Positions 26,935-39,732 of a stretch of DNA of 64,000 nucleotides are shown here, in pieces; the stretch's first letter is position 1; every line of letters begins with the position of its first letter. A program made the translations under genes and the position numbers. This DNA comes from Nyssa sinensis (lineage: Eukaryota > Streptophyta > Magnoliopsida > Cornales > Nyssaceae): assembly GCA_008638375.1 (NCBI GenBank), contig CM018031.1, positions 17,412,915 to 17,476,914 of the forward strand, given 5' to 3'. A model generated the notes under the pieces. The model saw only the letters and a list, made by a program, of their open reading frames with translations. It was not told the DNA's origin and did no database searches.

Positions 26935-29900
26935 CCATGGTTAGTTGGAATATAAGAGGTCTCAATGATCCTTTAAAGCAATGAAAAGTTACAAAATTTA
27001 TAAGGAATAATAAAGTTTGTTTGGTTAATCTTGTTGAAACTAAAGTTAGAATATGTAATGTCGATTTCATTTCTAAGAAGTGTTTTGGTTTGTGGAAGCT
27101 GATCTACAATACCCCTTCTATTGGAGTTGGAAGGATATGGGTAGCTTGGGATGAGTCTATCGTTTCTGTTACCATCATCTCTTCTTCTAACCAAGGCATT
27201 TTCTGTTATTTGGAACCAAAATCCACTTTTAAGGGGTTCTTTGCTAGCTTTATCTATGGCCACAATGACCATGATAGGAGGAAGGAGCTCTGGACTAGCC
27301 TAAGGTGGTGGCACCTGTGTGTCAACAACCTTCCTTGGTTAGTTACTAGGGATTTTAACATTTCCAGGAATCAAACTAAAGGAAAGGACGGCAATAGTAT
27401 CCATCTTGAAGTTGCTTCGAACTTTAATGAGTGTATTTTTTATGTAGAGTTAGAGGAACTTAGAACTTCAGGTGCTTGGTTCACTTAGGAGAACCATAGA
27501 TAGGGGTCTGCTAACATTCAAAGTAGGCTTAATATGGCATTGGTCAATGATTCTTGGAGGGATGTCTTTCCTGTTGCTGAAATAACCTACTATGAACATG
27601 GCTTATCTGATCATTGTCCTGGTATTATATCCATTGTCCCCGAGATGAAAACTGGAAGAAAACCCTTTAGATTTTTCAATTTTTGGATGAAACATTCCAA
27701 GTTTAAGTTTATCCTTAAAGAAGTATGGAAAACTAAGGTGGAAGGTAGCCTTATGTTTCATATCTCCTCTAATCAAGCGACTTAAGAAAGGTCTGAGGGA
27801 CTTAATAAAGAATTATATAGTGATATCTCTATTAAGACTCAACAGGTCAATGATCAATTAGTTTTTTTACAACACCAACATCAAAGTGCTCCTATGAATC
27901 GTGAGTAAAGGCTAAAAAAAGATACATAGTCTTCAAGTACGATAAGCTCTGTTAAGTTGATGAGAGCTACCTTAGACAAAAAGCTTGTGTTAGGTGGCTG
28001 CAGTTGGGAGATGGGAATACTAATTTTTTCCATTGAAAATTCAGAAGTAACAATAGAAGGAATAGGGTTATGCCTTTTATGAATGCTCAAGAGGAGAGAG
28101 TGACTCATTACCCTGATGTGGTGCATGAATGTTGTCTCTTACTTTAAAGATATTTATGGCTCTAACCCCTACCAACGGTCCTATATCTATCAACCAACTG
28201 AGGTTAGTGGTGAACAAAGTCAATCCTGTAAACTCTACGAAGTTCCTTATTGGGCCTATCTAGAGTTAAGAAGTAAAAGATGTTATTTTTTCTATGAATG
28301 GGTGCAAGTATCTTAGGTCCTGATGGCTTCCTTGCCAGCTTCTTCTAACAAAATTGGGATATTGTTGGTTTGGATGTGATCCAAACTGTTAAATCTTTTT
28401 TCAAGTTTGGTAGACTTCTACAAAGAATGGAGCACCACTTCCATTGCCTTGGTGCCTAAAGTGAGCAATCCTTATTCTATAGAGAATTTTTGGCCAATTT
28501 TTTATTGTAATGTTGTGTATAAATGTATCTTTAAAATTATTGCTCATAAGCTGTAACCCCTTCTTCCATATATTATTAGTCCTAATCAATCACCTTTTAT
28601 TTAGGGTAAAGCTATTGCATAAAACATCCTTCTTATGCAGGAAATTGTGAAGGATTATCATAATTGAATGAGTGTGCCAAGTTGTGCCTTAAAGATTGAC
28701 TTGCAAAAGGCTTATGATTCTATCTCTTGGGATTTATTGATGGTTATGATAGAAGTGCTTGACTTTCCTGCTTATCTTTAGAGGTTAGATTCATGAATGT
28801 ATTTCCTCTATCAAATTTTCTGTTAACTTGAATGGCTCCTTGGAGGGTTTCTTTGAAGGTAGAAGTGGCTTGAGGCAAGGGGACCCCATATCCCCGTTCA
28901 TGTTTCTCATTGTTATGGAAGGGTTTTCTAAGTTGTTGGAATGGCATGTTAATCAAGGAGGTCTTCCTACCATCCAAATTGCTCTGCTATTCAATTAACT
29001 CATGTTATCTTTGCTGATGATCTTTTTATTGTCAGTGCTATTGATACTAGCTCCTTAGGGTGTTATAAAAAATGTTCTTGACCACTTCAATTCTCTTTCT
29101 GATCTTCAAGCTAATACCCAAAAGAGTAGAGTGTTCTTATATGGTATTGCCGATAGTGAAAGGGCCCGACTTTTTGATATTATGGGTATGGAGGAAGGGA
29201 AGTTCCCTGATAAATATCTGGGGATTCCTTTAGTGTCTTCCAAGTTGAGTAAATTGGAGTGTAGTTCCCTTGTTGACAAGATCGATTAGAGCTAGAATCA
29301 AAAGTTGGTCTTCCAAGTTACTGAGTTATGCTAGGAGACTTCAATTGGTAGTTTTTGTCCTCATCAGTGTTCAAAACTACTAGAGCAACATCTTCATCAT
29401 TCCAAAAGGTGTTTTAAAAGACATTGACAAAGCCTTAAGGTCCTTCCTCTGGTCTGGGCATGAGCTAAAAAGCACAGGGAGCTAAAGTGTCTTGGAAAGA
29501 TGTGTCTTCCTAAGGAAAAATGAGGCTTAGGAATTAAGAATCTTGTTCATTGGAATAAAGCTTCTGTTGCTATGTCCTTATGGCATTTCTGTTCTAGTAA
29601 GGAAAGTCTGTGGCACAAATTGTGCCACTCTGTTTATATAGAGGGCAGAAGTATTTGGTCCTTAGATGTCCCCAAGGACTGCTCGTGGAGTTGGGAGAAG
29701 ATAATAAGCCTCAGATCTGATTTCAAAACCTGTTTCAGGTATGTTTCGTGTTGGGCATGGCAATGATACCTTTCTCTGGTATGATTGGTGGCACCCTGCT
29801 TAGTCGTCTAGTTGAGAGATTTTGTTCAAGACTCATAAGGGACTTTGATAGCTTTGATATGGCTAAAGTAGCTTTTTTCATTCAAGATAGGTGACTGGAA

Positions 29901-30560
29901 ATGGCCTCTCATTCACTCATATGCAACCCAACAACTTAAGAATCTTAGTCATGTGGATTTTAAGCACTGTTGTAATGTCTTAGATAGCCTTACGTGGAGC
30001 TCCAAGAAGTTTACTTCACAATCACCTTGGAATTATCTGTGTAATAAAACGCCTAAGGTTCCTTGGTACAACATATATAGTTTGGTCTAGTGCTATAGTG
30101 CCTCATTTCTCCTTCATTCTATGAATGCTCTTCAAGAATAGACTACCAATAAGAGATATAATTAGAAGCTGGGGTGTCTTGGTTCCCCCTTCCTACGTTT
30201 GTTGTTATTCTGCTGCGTTTGTTGATCACCTCTTTTTTTAGTATCATTTTTCCAACCAACTATGGTGTGAAGTTATGGGCAGATGCTTCTCCCCTACTTG
30301 CTCCTAAAAAATGGAGAGAAATCCTCCCTTGGGCCTTCGCTACCTCCATCTATTACATATGGAAAGAGTGAAATAGTAGTGTGGAAGAGTATTAGTCATC
30401 CTACTGAGATGATCCTCAAGCAGGTGGAGAGTGCCATTATTGCCAGATCTATTACCTAGAAAATTATTGCTAACTCTTTAAGTAACTGGGAAGCTTGCAT
30501 GCATTGGGGTATCCCTAGATCTACCATTATGACTGGACAGTAATGGTGCTCTATTTTGTT
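26935..30560 (+). pseudogene. LINE-2 ORF2: endonuclease, reverse transcriptase, C-terminal domain
   Basis: It begins MVSWNIRGLNDP (26938), the classic L1 endonuclease start. Other endonuclease landmarks are NLVETKVR, TRDFN (27346; usually GDFN) and GLSDHCPG (27602). RT landmarks are GPDGFLASFF (28318), ALKIDLQKAYDSISW (28687), RQGDPISPFMFLI (about 28875) and an intact FADD catalytic box at about 29010. Later blocks are PDKYLGIPL (29208), LRSFLWSG and LEKCGLGIKN-like sequence (29500), then a zf-RVT-like tail to about 30530. About a dozen stops or shifts make it non-functional. Confidence 0.85.
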
Positions 30561-30660
30561 ATTTTCCCTTGTAATTGTTGGTTGCTTTGCTTGTAATGCC
30601 TCTGGTTCTTAGCTGTTTGCCTTATAATACACCTACTTACCCAAAAATAAAAAAACATCC

Positions 30661-30900
30661 CCACTTGTTATGAAAAATGGGAGATTCCTCTCCATTAGGA
30701 ATCTATCACACAAAGTCTTTGCAAAACCTCCCAGCTAGTTAGCCAGGTTTTGAATTTTGGCAAAGGTGGTATAGTTTGTGTCTGTTTCAGTTCTGAATGT
30801 ATGTCCCTGCTAAGGCTGGTTTATACTTGATGGGAAGTACCCCTCTGCCTTGTATATTTATTCTATTTATAATACATGGCTTTTTTTTTTAAAAAAAAAG
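30661..30900 (+). mobile_element. Probable L1 3' UTR fragment with T/A tract
   Basis: Non-coding sequence ending CTTGTATATTTATTCTATTT ATAATACATGGC, then a run of T and a run of A (30881-30899). The end resembles L1 tails. It abuts the polyadenylation site of the GH1 pseudogene. Confidence 0.35.
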
Positions 30901-30955
30901 GAAAAAATATCAACATTATTACACTGCAAATTGACTAAAGCATCAGCTAGCTTAT

Positions 30956-30961
30956 TTTATT
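30956..30961 (-). terminator. Polyadenylation signal of the GH1 pseudogene
   Basis: AATAAA on the minus strand, 112 bases past the ancestral stop codon, the same distance as in the intact paralogue. Confidence 0.5.
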
Positions 30962-31674
30962 CAAGGAAATGGTGACCATTATTACATTATTAGAGAAGAA
31001 ATTATCTTCTCTTACTGGTAGGGTCCCAAAATACCATTATTAGAGCATATATATGATGAGGATCATATATTCTTATTTCTGGAGAAAATTTTTGAACCAT
31101 TTGGCCGAGAGTTTTGAATATCTTTTCAATCCATTTTTATAATCTACATAGTTGATGCCAAAACGAACAGTGTAACCAGCGCTCCATTCAAAATTGTCCA
31201 ATATTGCCCAGGCAAAGTATCCTTTCAGATTGACACCATCCCTATATAATTATTTTAGAAAAATTGGTCAAATCTCATCATTGTTTAAAAATTCCCTTGA
31301 AAGTAAATGTATAAACTTGAGCTCATAAAATTTTTATTTTGAGATCTTTGTTAGAGAGTCCTCAGATAACCTACTTGATTGCTCGTCGGATAAAGTAAAG
31401 ATGTCGATAATAATATTTTATCCTAAAGTTGTCAACAAGGGCTTCTTTAAGTGATAATGTGGAATTGTTTACCTCATCAGTACCTACAAAACAATAAAGA
31501 GTATTTAAATATATATATATATATATATATTTTGGATTATTTACCCATGCAGATAATAGTGGATTGCTCAAATACACTAGTTATATATACATATATATAG
31601 TAAGTTACCATTCTCGGTGATGTAAATAGGTGGATTGTTATATCTTTTCTTTATGTAAAGCAAAAGATCCCAAA

Positions 31675-31998
31675 TCCCTCTCGGATAAACATGGAGCCAA
31701 TCTGAACCAGCCTGTGACACCATGAAAATGATTAGTTATTTTCATAAAAATTACTAAAAGTTTGACATGAAAAATTATTATATAAGATGGTCATCCGAAG
31801 TCCCGCTCGGATAAACATGGACCCAATCTGAACCAGCCTGTGACACCATGAAAATGATTAGTTATTTTCATAAAAATTACTAAAAGTTTAACATGAAAAA
31901 TTAATATATAAGATGGTCATCCCAAGTCCCTCTCGGATAAACATGGACCCAATCTGAACCTTGCCTGTGACACTATGAAAATGATTAGTTATTTTTTT
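31675..31998 (-). repeat. 126-bp tandem triplication covering a splice acceptor and the start of exon 11
   Basis: TCCC(T/G)CTCGG begins at 31675, 31801 and 31927, an exact 126-bp period; the third copy is partial. Each copy contains, on the minus strand, the intron 10 acceptor (GTGTCACAG in the real site) and the first 37 bases of exon 11. The real exon 11 is the copy at 31609-31711. The copy at 31927 has a small change at the splice site. Confidence 0.92.
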
Positions 31999-32218
31999 GG
32001 TTGCCCTTCTTCTTATGGTTGCTTTTCTTTGGGTTTTGTTGGTGCGTGATATTGCTTCTAACCTGGTGCTAACATAGTTCGGATGAGGCTAGCTGCTTCT
32101 AATATCCTTAGCATTTTCCCTCTTATTGATGTAATTTGCTTTGTATTTCTACTACATCTTACTTCATCAATATTATTCTTCTTTTATTGATCCAAAAAAA
32201 AAAAAAAATTTAAAATTG
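31999..32218 (+). mobile_element. 5'-truncated L1 tail in intron 10 of the GH1 pseudogene
   Basis: T/G-rich 3'-UTR-like sequence (GGTTGCTTTTCTTTGGGTTT) ends ATTGATCC followed by about 15 A. It is antisense to the GH1 gene and interrupts the third copy of the 126-bp repeat, so it is younger than that duplication. Confidence 0.6.
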
Positions 32219-32595
32219 TAAGTAGGTCATACCTGTTCACCAATAAGTTTTCCATTCCGCACGGCTAACATAAAAAATATCACATATATTTAGCATGGAG
32301 TTACAAAGTAAATTAATAACAAATAGCGCAAGAATTGAGTTTGAACCTACTTGTTTGATTAACATGAGAATCCGTTGTGTAGCTCACGTTTATACTATTG
32401 GAGCTGGGTCGATTGATTGCATAATTAGCAGTATAATAGTTTAAGCCAATAAAATCAAATGACCCCTTTACCATCTTAGATTCTTCTTTTGAGAAGCTTG
32501 GAAGACGGTTTCTGACAATTGAACGCATTGTGAGCGGATATTCACCATATATTAACGGGTTCAGAAACCTAAAATGCACATCCAAATACTAAAGT

Positions 32596-32631
<36 letters not shown>

Positions 32632-33418
32632 GTATAGAGTGTTGGTCACATTTAGTTATCGAAAGCAATCCGCAATACTCACCATCCAAGCATAAAATCA
32701 AGGCCCCGTAGTGAGGCGCGACCATCAAGACTTGAGTTAGGAGAAGGGCAGCATCCATCGTGAAACGAAGCGTGATCCCAATTACACCTTTTTGTGATGC
32801 CTAAACACATTCCAAATCCAGTTAATCACAGCAATCATATGGTCCAAAATTTTAGGATCATGTGAGTTATAGTGTGAATAGGATTTAAAATATTACCTGA
32901 TACTTTTGCTTGTATAATTTTACAGCGGCCGCATGAGCAAGAAGTTGGTAGTGCGTTGCCAAATATGGTTCAGTGCCTGAATTCCCTTGAGAGCAATTAC
33001 CTACCCAAGAAGAGCATCTTCCGGGCGCGAAGGCACCAGTTGCATATCCACCATCACTAAAGCTCCATGGTTCATTTAGTGTGATCCAATGTTTTACCCT
33101 ATCGCCAAATCTCTTGAAGCATAACTCCGAAAAGTCACGAAAATCAGCTCTGTGAATTTGAAGGAAATCTTAGTCCATAATACCTTTTAGTTTCTTTATG
33201 AAAAATAAAAAAACCTTGTCTCAACCTAAAATACAGGGTTAACCCAACCCAAACTTCAGTCAAAGAGGTATTATGATTTATGCCCTTCCTTAAGTAATTG
33301 GGAAATTTCATTGCATTACAATTGGCCCAAGTTGTAATCTTATATTGACCACCAATCTGGCTAGTTTGTCAAAAAATTTAAAGATATATGGATTATAGGT
33401 TGAAATTTGAGTTACTTA

Positions 33419-33574
<156 letters not shown>

Positions 33575-33949
33575 TTATGAGAGTGTGTGTAGGATGAATC
33601 CCAACCATTGGCTTTGAGATCATTTATGAGATTGTTGTAGTATTTGATTCCTGCCTCATTCACACCTCCACTTAGCTTCCCACCTGCATGATACAAAATG
33701 TGAGTCAAAATGGGACCTAAAGGACCAATCATAACCCATTAATCCTATGACCGATCTTTATCAAATTTTACGTTAATTGATGGTGATGGTAATAAAATTG
33801 ATAGGGTTCGCACAGACAATACAAGTTTAATTTCTCGCTTTTGACCCTTTAACCGTTTTCTTATGTTGTAAATTATGCTCCAAACAACTAAATTCTATGA
33901 TGGAACCATCTTAATTCCCATCCAAAAATTTTAGTTAAGAGAGGGGCAA

Positions 33950-34236
33950 ATTGCATATATAAAAATTTAAGAAGTTCATACAAATATATAATATGAACAA
34001 ATGGGGCATGTTTTATTTTTTAAAAAATTTCTAACAAAATTAGTAATAAAAATTTAAAATCCAAATTTTTGAAAAGGTCAAATAACCAGTATTAAAATTT
34101 AGATGGGTACATATAAATATATATTAAAAAAATATTATGGGAGGGGGAATTCTATTTTGTTAAAAAAATTAACAAAATTAGGAATAAAAAATATAATATT
34201 CAAATATTTTTTTTGGAGGGAGGCATGGCCTTCTTA
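33950..34236. repeat. Old repeat in intron 4 of the GH1 pseudogene
   Basis: AT-rich sequence with GAGAGGGGCAAATTGC at one end and GGAGGGAGGCATGGCC at the other. It resembles the segment at 14560-14870. Family not identified. Confidence 0.35.
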
Positions 34237-34485
34237 TGTTAGAGAATATAATAATAAAGTTACACCCTCTCTAATAGTTTAAGTTTTTAGATGAGTTGAT
34301 GATTTAACATGGTATTAGAGCAGGCCAAAGGTCCTGAATTCAAATTTCACCGTCACCCCGAAAAATATGAATTAACACGTGTAGGCTCAACCTGGCCACA
34401 TGTGAGGGGGTGTGTTAGAGAATATAATAATAAAGTTACATCCTCTCTAACAGCTTAAGCTTTTAGATGAGTTGGTGGTTTAACA
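34237..34485 (+). mobile_element. TRIM (miniature LTR retrotransposon), complete, 249 bp
   Basis: Two 73-bp LTRs (34237-34309 and 34413-34485), both starting TGTTAGAGAATATAATAATA and ending TTTAACA. A primer-binding site for initiator Met tRNA, TGGTATTAGAGC, starts directly after the first LTR (34310), and a purine tract (GTGAGGGGG) precedes the second. Flanks TCTTA and CCTTA are a 5-bp TSD with one change. It sits in intron 4 of the GH1 pseudogene, in the opposite orientation. With no coding capacity, it must have moved using proteins of another element. Confidence 0.92.
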
Positions 34486-34564
34486 CCTTATGTCCCCTCT
34501 TAGATCTGCTACTTTTAGATGAGTTGGTAGTTTAACACCTTATGTCCCCTCTTAGATCTGCTAC
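34461..34564. repeat. 52-bp tandem duplication across the TRIM 3' end
   Basis: TTTTAGATGAGTTGGT starts at 34461 and again at 34513. The unit covers the last 25 bases of the TRIM 3' LTR and 27 bases of flank, so it arose after the TRIM inserted. Confidence 0.9.
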
Positions 34565-36106
34565 TATATATGTTAATCAGACAGTGAAAATCTATGCAAG
34601 TGATCCTCTTACGTGGTAGTACTCTGGACCATGAAATTGAGAATCGGTATGCATCTAGACCCATTCCCTTGATGATGTTCACATCTTCCTGTGACACAAT
34701 TAAAAAGGAAAAAATTATAGAATTAGTCTAATGTTAGACCATAAAATCATCCAGAGTTTAGTGTTCACATCTTCCTGTGACATGATTAAAAATAAATTTT
34801 TTTTTGTACCATACCTTGTATCGATGATAAGAATCAAGGGCCACATCTCCAGTACTACGATCACTTATTTTCTCTGTAATTTCATCATAAAAATTTTCAG
34901 AGATCAAACATTTCAATATTAACCAATTTTTTCCCAGGTCTAACTAACTATAGCACAAATTACATTCTTTCTTTTTTCTTTTTAATTTTTTATAATGACA
35001 TTTATGTGGACGGGAGATGTGCTATGCATTTTATTTAATTTAAAATATATATATATATATATATAGACACACACGTACATATACACTCGCAACTTAAGTA
35101 TTTCATACTCTTTTAGAATATTATTATAAAGTGATGTATTGAGTCGCTTGAATGAAATAGAAGAGTAATATTGTATACATCGGAATGTTTCCCGATGGTA
35201 TCATTTATTATAATTTTTTTGAACTTTATAAAAAAAGAAAAAATACATTTATTAATTTAAAAATTACCATTGACGCGTCAATAAATTTTCTTTTGCTGAT
35301 CAAATAAAAAAAAAAAAAAAACTTACTTTTCCTTAGATTCCGAGTAAGTGTGTTATGATCCTAACTCTGAATACCTTTTACGAAGGAAACCTAATTGGAT
35401 AAGATTTTGATGAGTTGAAAAATTATAATCAAGTGATCCTCCAAATCGGGGTTTCAATTTTTGTTCCACGGATCTTAAACTTTCTTGACTTTGCAACAAT
35501 ACCAAAATGGATTGATCAGAACATTTCTTGGAGAAATGAAGAGGAGCTAAACAAAAAATTATTCTATGAATCTGTCACATGATGGGACGACTTTTATGAT
35601 TTTAGTATTTTATGAAATTCACGTGATATCTATTGTGTTATTAAAATCATAAAGATAGTTATACGCATGTGACAGGTAATAGACCTGGATATTTGTGTGT
35701 GAAAGTATCCCATATACTTGGGCCTTTACCATCATCAAAAGCTCCACCTTCAACCTGAAAATGATTGAACAAATAAACAAATACAAGCATAGATTATATT
35801 TTTGCTATAGATATTCAGAAGTTTTGGCGCCATTGCAGCCCCAAAACCCATTACAGACCTGGTAAGCAGATGATGCAGCCCCAAAGACAAAACCTGGCGG
35901 GAAAGTGCTACGGTTGAGTGAATTTATACCATAGGTTGGTGATAAAGGTTGGGCTTTGCGGTCTATCACATTCAAGCCATAACTCCGTGGCGAAGCTTGA
36001 CTACTAGTACTACTGGCTGCGTAAGCAAGGACCAGAAGACCTAAGAGGAGATGGCATTGAATCCCCATGATCGATTTTTGTTATGCTAATACTAGTTCTA
36101 TCCTGC

Positions 36107-36119
36107 CTTTATATAGAGC
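36107..36119 (-). promoter_or_regulatory. TATA box of the GH1 pseudogene
   Basis: The minus strand reads CTCTATATAAAGG about 40-50 bp upstream of the ATG at 36068, matching the intact gene's TATA region. Confidence 0.7.
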
Positions 36120-37398
36120 AAGCAATACGAGGGTAGGAGACCATGGATGGAGCCCTAATGCCTTTTTTTTTTTTTTTTTGTCATCTTCTCACTGAAGGAA
36201 CCTCCAGACTTCAATCATGTTCACGTGCAAACTATGAACATGAATGATAATGCATTACCAAAAGAACATTACTCAGCGCAAAATTAAGTAAGATTAAATA
36301 CTTTCTTTCATCTAAATTTCGTCTCTTAATTTCAATTGTCCACGTTTGCAATTCACATGTGTTTTTATGTTTTATTTTTAAATTAAATCTAAATAATCAC
36401 ATAATATTCATGTAATTATGTATGTGAAAAAATTAAATATGACACGAATGTAAACAAGATGAAGTTCTTCCTACCTAGCTGAAACCAAGTAGTGTCTTTA
36501 CTAAAATTCATGCAATCATGAAATTCATTAACCAACCAGTTATGATAAAAAAGCTTAAACTATTAGACAATAAGATAATAATATATATCAAATTATCACT
36601 TTTCGAATCAAAGACCATTCAACAGAGACCTAATATCATATTTGACAACTAATTATTCAGAAAGCTTAAACTATTCAAAAATGGGTTAAATTTAGACAAT
36701 GAGATAACGCTGTAAATTAAGTTTATTTTGTTTTAGAAAAATGGTTGTTTGTATTAGTATTACTTACAAAATACTCCAATTCTTTTTTATTTTCTTGTAT
36801 AAGATATCACGTGGCTCAATCCTTGAAACTAAAATTTCAAAGTTTCTAGAATACCAAAATCACTCCTCTAGGTTTAGTATTACAGAGGCTCAAACTAATA
36901 TCAGTTTATGCAAAACATAGTATTTATATCAATATCGATGTAGGAATATATGTTTTTTTTTTTTCTTTCTAATATTCAATTATTCGAAAGCAACCCAATG
37001 CCTAATTCCAGCTTGATTGTTGTCTGATCTTAGATTAAGTTAAAGAATATGGTTGATTGTAGACGTTAATTAAGATTGTTTCAACCCACTGATAAAATTA
37101 ATCACTGTTCTCTGCCATTGTTAAATGAGAAAATCTTTCAATGTAACATGACCACTAGGAACACTAATATTAATTAAGATGGTTGATGCTGACTGCCTAC
37201 TGAACAGTTTAATTTATAATCTACTTTTTCTTAAAATAAGATGGCTAAGATTACAATAAGCCATCTGCTACAAATTGTGTGTATGTAACTACTTCAAATG
37301 AGTTTTTTTAATAATAATGTGAAAAAATTATTTAATATTAATATTATAAATCTCTAATAAATATATAATATATAAAAACGTTTTTAATGCTTTGTTTC
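36120..37398. other. Region upstream of the GH1 pseudogene, no gene seen
   Basis: AT-rich, non-coding; a T tract at 36164-36180 may mark another retroposed tail. No homology to the upstream region of the intact gene is obvious beyond the core promoter. Confidence 0.4.
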
Positions 37399-37467
37399 AT
37401 TTTTTTTTTTTTTTATCAACAAAGAAAAAGAGAATATATTGATTGTATAAGAGTGCATAACACAACT
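37399..37467 (-). mobile_element. Short L1 3' end fragment
   Basis: T-tract followed by ATCAACAAAGAAAAAGAGAA; on the minus strand this is an L1-like end (TTCTCTTTTTCTTTGTTGAT + A-tract), similar to the fragment at 16183. Confidence 0.5.
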
Positions 37468-37470
37468 CAA

Positions 37471-37812
37471 TGTTGGAAATATAATTTTGATTGTTTCTAT
37501 AATGCACATGTGTCTAGATACATATAATTAGATACATGAATTTTTCTAGGAATTCTATAGGTTGTCTATAAATTTTAAAGGTTGTTTAAGAATTTTAAAG
37601 CAAGTATTCAAATATCAATGTATTAATAACCCTATATAAAAGACTATGTGGGATGCAAATGTTAGTAAATTAAGAAAGATATATAAGATAAATAATACAA
37701 ATATTTTTAGGAAGAAGACAAGCTCTCAATCAGTTGGTACAAGAGCTTTGTACAACTTATGGCTATACATCTCCAAATACAAGTTTAAACAATTTCATTT
37801 GGTATCAGAGTA
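37471..37812 (+). mobile_element. Copia-type LTR with primer-binding site
   Basis: The LTR starts TGTTGGAAATATAAT at 37471 and ends ...TTTCA at 37797. TGGTATCAGAG, the initiator Met tRNA primer site, follows at 37800; a similar GGTATCAGAGCATCC lies at 37830. No gag or pol follows and no second LTR was found, so this is a broken 5' end. Confidence 0.6.
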
Positions 37813-38668
37813 TCAAAGAATCCAACATGGTATCAGAGCATCCAAAATTTCAATATAGTATCAAAACTGGTTTCGAGTTAAACTAGGTGAGATAAACAAA
37901 GCATGCAATAAAGTAGCAGCAAGGCGGCAGTGCAACAGCTGGTGGTAAGTTAGTGAAAGAGATAGGGAGATCCTAGAGGCCTCAACAAATCAGAATTAGG
38001 CTAAGAATATATCAAACTTCCAGGTCATGAGTGAATTTGGAGGTGTGACAAAATTTATACCTGGTACTAGTTAATGAAAAATATTGGTTGCCAAATAGAA
38101 GAAGAAGAACTAGAGAAATACAAGAAGTTCTCTCTCTTATATTAGTTGTCAATTATGTTCTAAGGCTGAAACTACAGCCCACTTAAGACTAAACAAAGGG
38201 CTTGGTTGCCAAAAAGAAGAACAAGAAGAAGAAAAAAATATCAATGAAGAAATTAAAAGGGTTAGAGAATGATCGAGTCTAACTAAATGAGAAAGGAAGA
38301 TCGAAAAACTAGCAAGTACTTTTGTGGTTAAAAAAGAAGGGCAATGACCATGAGTCACCCAAGAAGGAAAACAAATGAAAAGAAAAAAGAGAATATCCCA
38401 AAAAATGAAAGGGGCAAAAACCATTTGGAAAAAAAGAAGAAGATATTTTTTATTATTAACATTTTGTTTTGGAGATTATTTTAAGAATGCAAAAACTAAA
38501 AAGTTGGAAGCAAGCATAAATTGCAATTCAAGAAAGAAAATGTTGTGAAATTAATGATCTATGTAATAAGAATTAGAGAGACAAAGGGAAATCGATACAA
38601 AGAATTTATGTGGTCTGGCAATGTATGACTTATTATTATAACAAGTAAACACGATATATAGGTATTAT

Positions 38669-39066
38669 GTTGGAGAATTTCAATGTATCCAATTAAGGTG
38701 AGGATTTAACTGTGATATAGTATAAATACATTGTAACCCTATTTTCTATATAGTGAAAAAAGATAGCCACACTTGTGGACGTAGATACATTGTCGAACCA
38801 TGTAAATTCTCTATGTCAATTTCTCTCTTTCTCACTAATTACTGTTGCATAGATCATTAATTTCTCAACAATTAGTGTCAAAGTTGTTGGTCGAATCAAT
38901 AGTGGTAAACGCTTCTATTGTCAAGGCCGATGTGGTAAAGTTTGATAAAACTAGATATTTTGGATTGTGGCAGCGAAGGATGAAGGATCAATTGGTACAA
39001 TAGGGATTGATGAAGGCATTGTATGGGAAAACGAATAAGTCAAAGAAGATGACAAATGACGAATGG
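38669..39066 (+). mobile_element. Copia-type LTR, primer site and start of gag
   Basis: The LTR of about 202 bp starts TGTTGGAGAATTTC (38669) and ends TTCTCAACA (38870), with TATA-like AGTATAAATACA inside. A diverged Met-tRNA primer site (TTAGTGTCAAAG) follows. A gag frame then reads KADVVKFDKTRYFGLWQRRM and MKALYGKT, typical of Ty1/copia gag, up to a stop at 39066. The rest is absent; the following sequence is unrelated. Confidence 0.7.
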
Positions 39067-39069
39067 TAA

Positions 39070-39720
39070 GAACTGTGAAAATATAACTGAAACTTATGTA
39101 ATAAGATGGTTTTCACAAGAAACCGTGAATACCAAGGTGTATTATTAACAATATATAGATGAGAACACTTTTCAGAAAGAATAAAATAAACATTAACAAG
39201 TGGACTCTTCTTACGATAAACTCTCACAGAAACAACTTATGCATGAAACTTGTATTTTGAAATTCAAAATACAAATTGTCTTTTTCAACCATGTAGATGG
39301 GCTTGAGACTCCTTATCCTTCTCATGTAACTGTGTAGATAAGTTGATAGGGATTCCCATTATCTTCTTGTAACTGTAAAGGTTTTGTTGTAGTAGGAGTC
39401 TTCCTTTGATTTGAGTTCTTTATCCAATCAGCCTTCCTTAAGTTGGAGGGTGAAGAAGGGAGTATGCCAAACTTGGTACGAAGCATATGGAAGAAGATTT
39501 GGACAAATATTTTGTGAATATATCTACTAGGTGAGACTGTGAGGGAACATTAAATGTAACTAGAGAACCAGTTGCTAAGTCTCAGTCTTCCTAGGGCCAG
39601 AGTATGCTACACATACTATGTCTCTGTGCTCAATAATTTCTCATTGCTCAAGGGATTTGGAAATTCACATCATTCTGTACTTGAGCAAGGGGGATGAGGG
39701 TAGTTAAAGGGTGGGGGAAG
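39070..39720. other. Non-coding stretch, nothing recognised
   Basis: No recognisable coding content on either strand and no clear repeat structure. Confidence 0.4.
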
Positions 39721-39732
39721 CATGCCCGTACC

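Larger units (their letters stand above)
24757..30655 (+). mobile_element. Nearly full-length L1-type LINE (LINE-2 of this window)
   Basis: Order on the + strand: 5' region, ORF1 remnant with DUF4283-like domain and zinc knuckle, ORF2 with endonuclease, RT and C-terminal domain, 3' UTR ending in an A-rich tract at about 30640-30650. Many in-frame stops and some frameshifts mark it as inactive, but all domains are in place. It fills most of the space between the two GH1 copies. Confidence 0.85.

Noticed and set aside
37800..37845. Two adjacent Met-tRNA primer-site-like motifs (GGTATCAGAG)
   Set aside because: The second is probably a short local duplication; only the one directly after the LTR end fits a primer-binding site.
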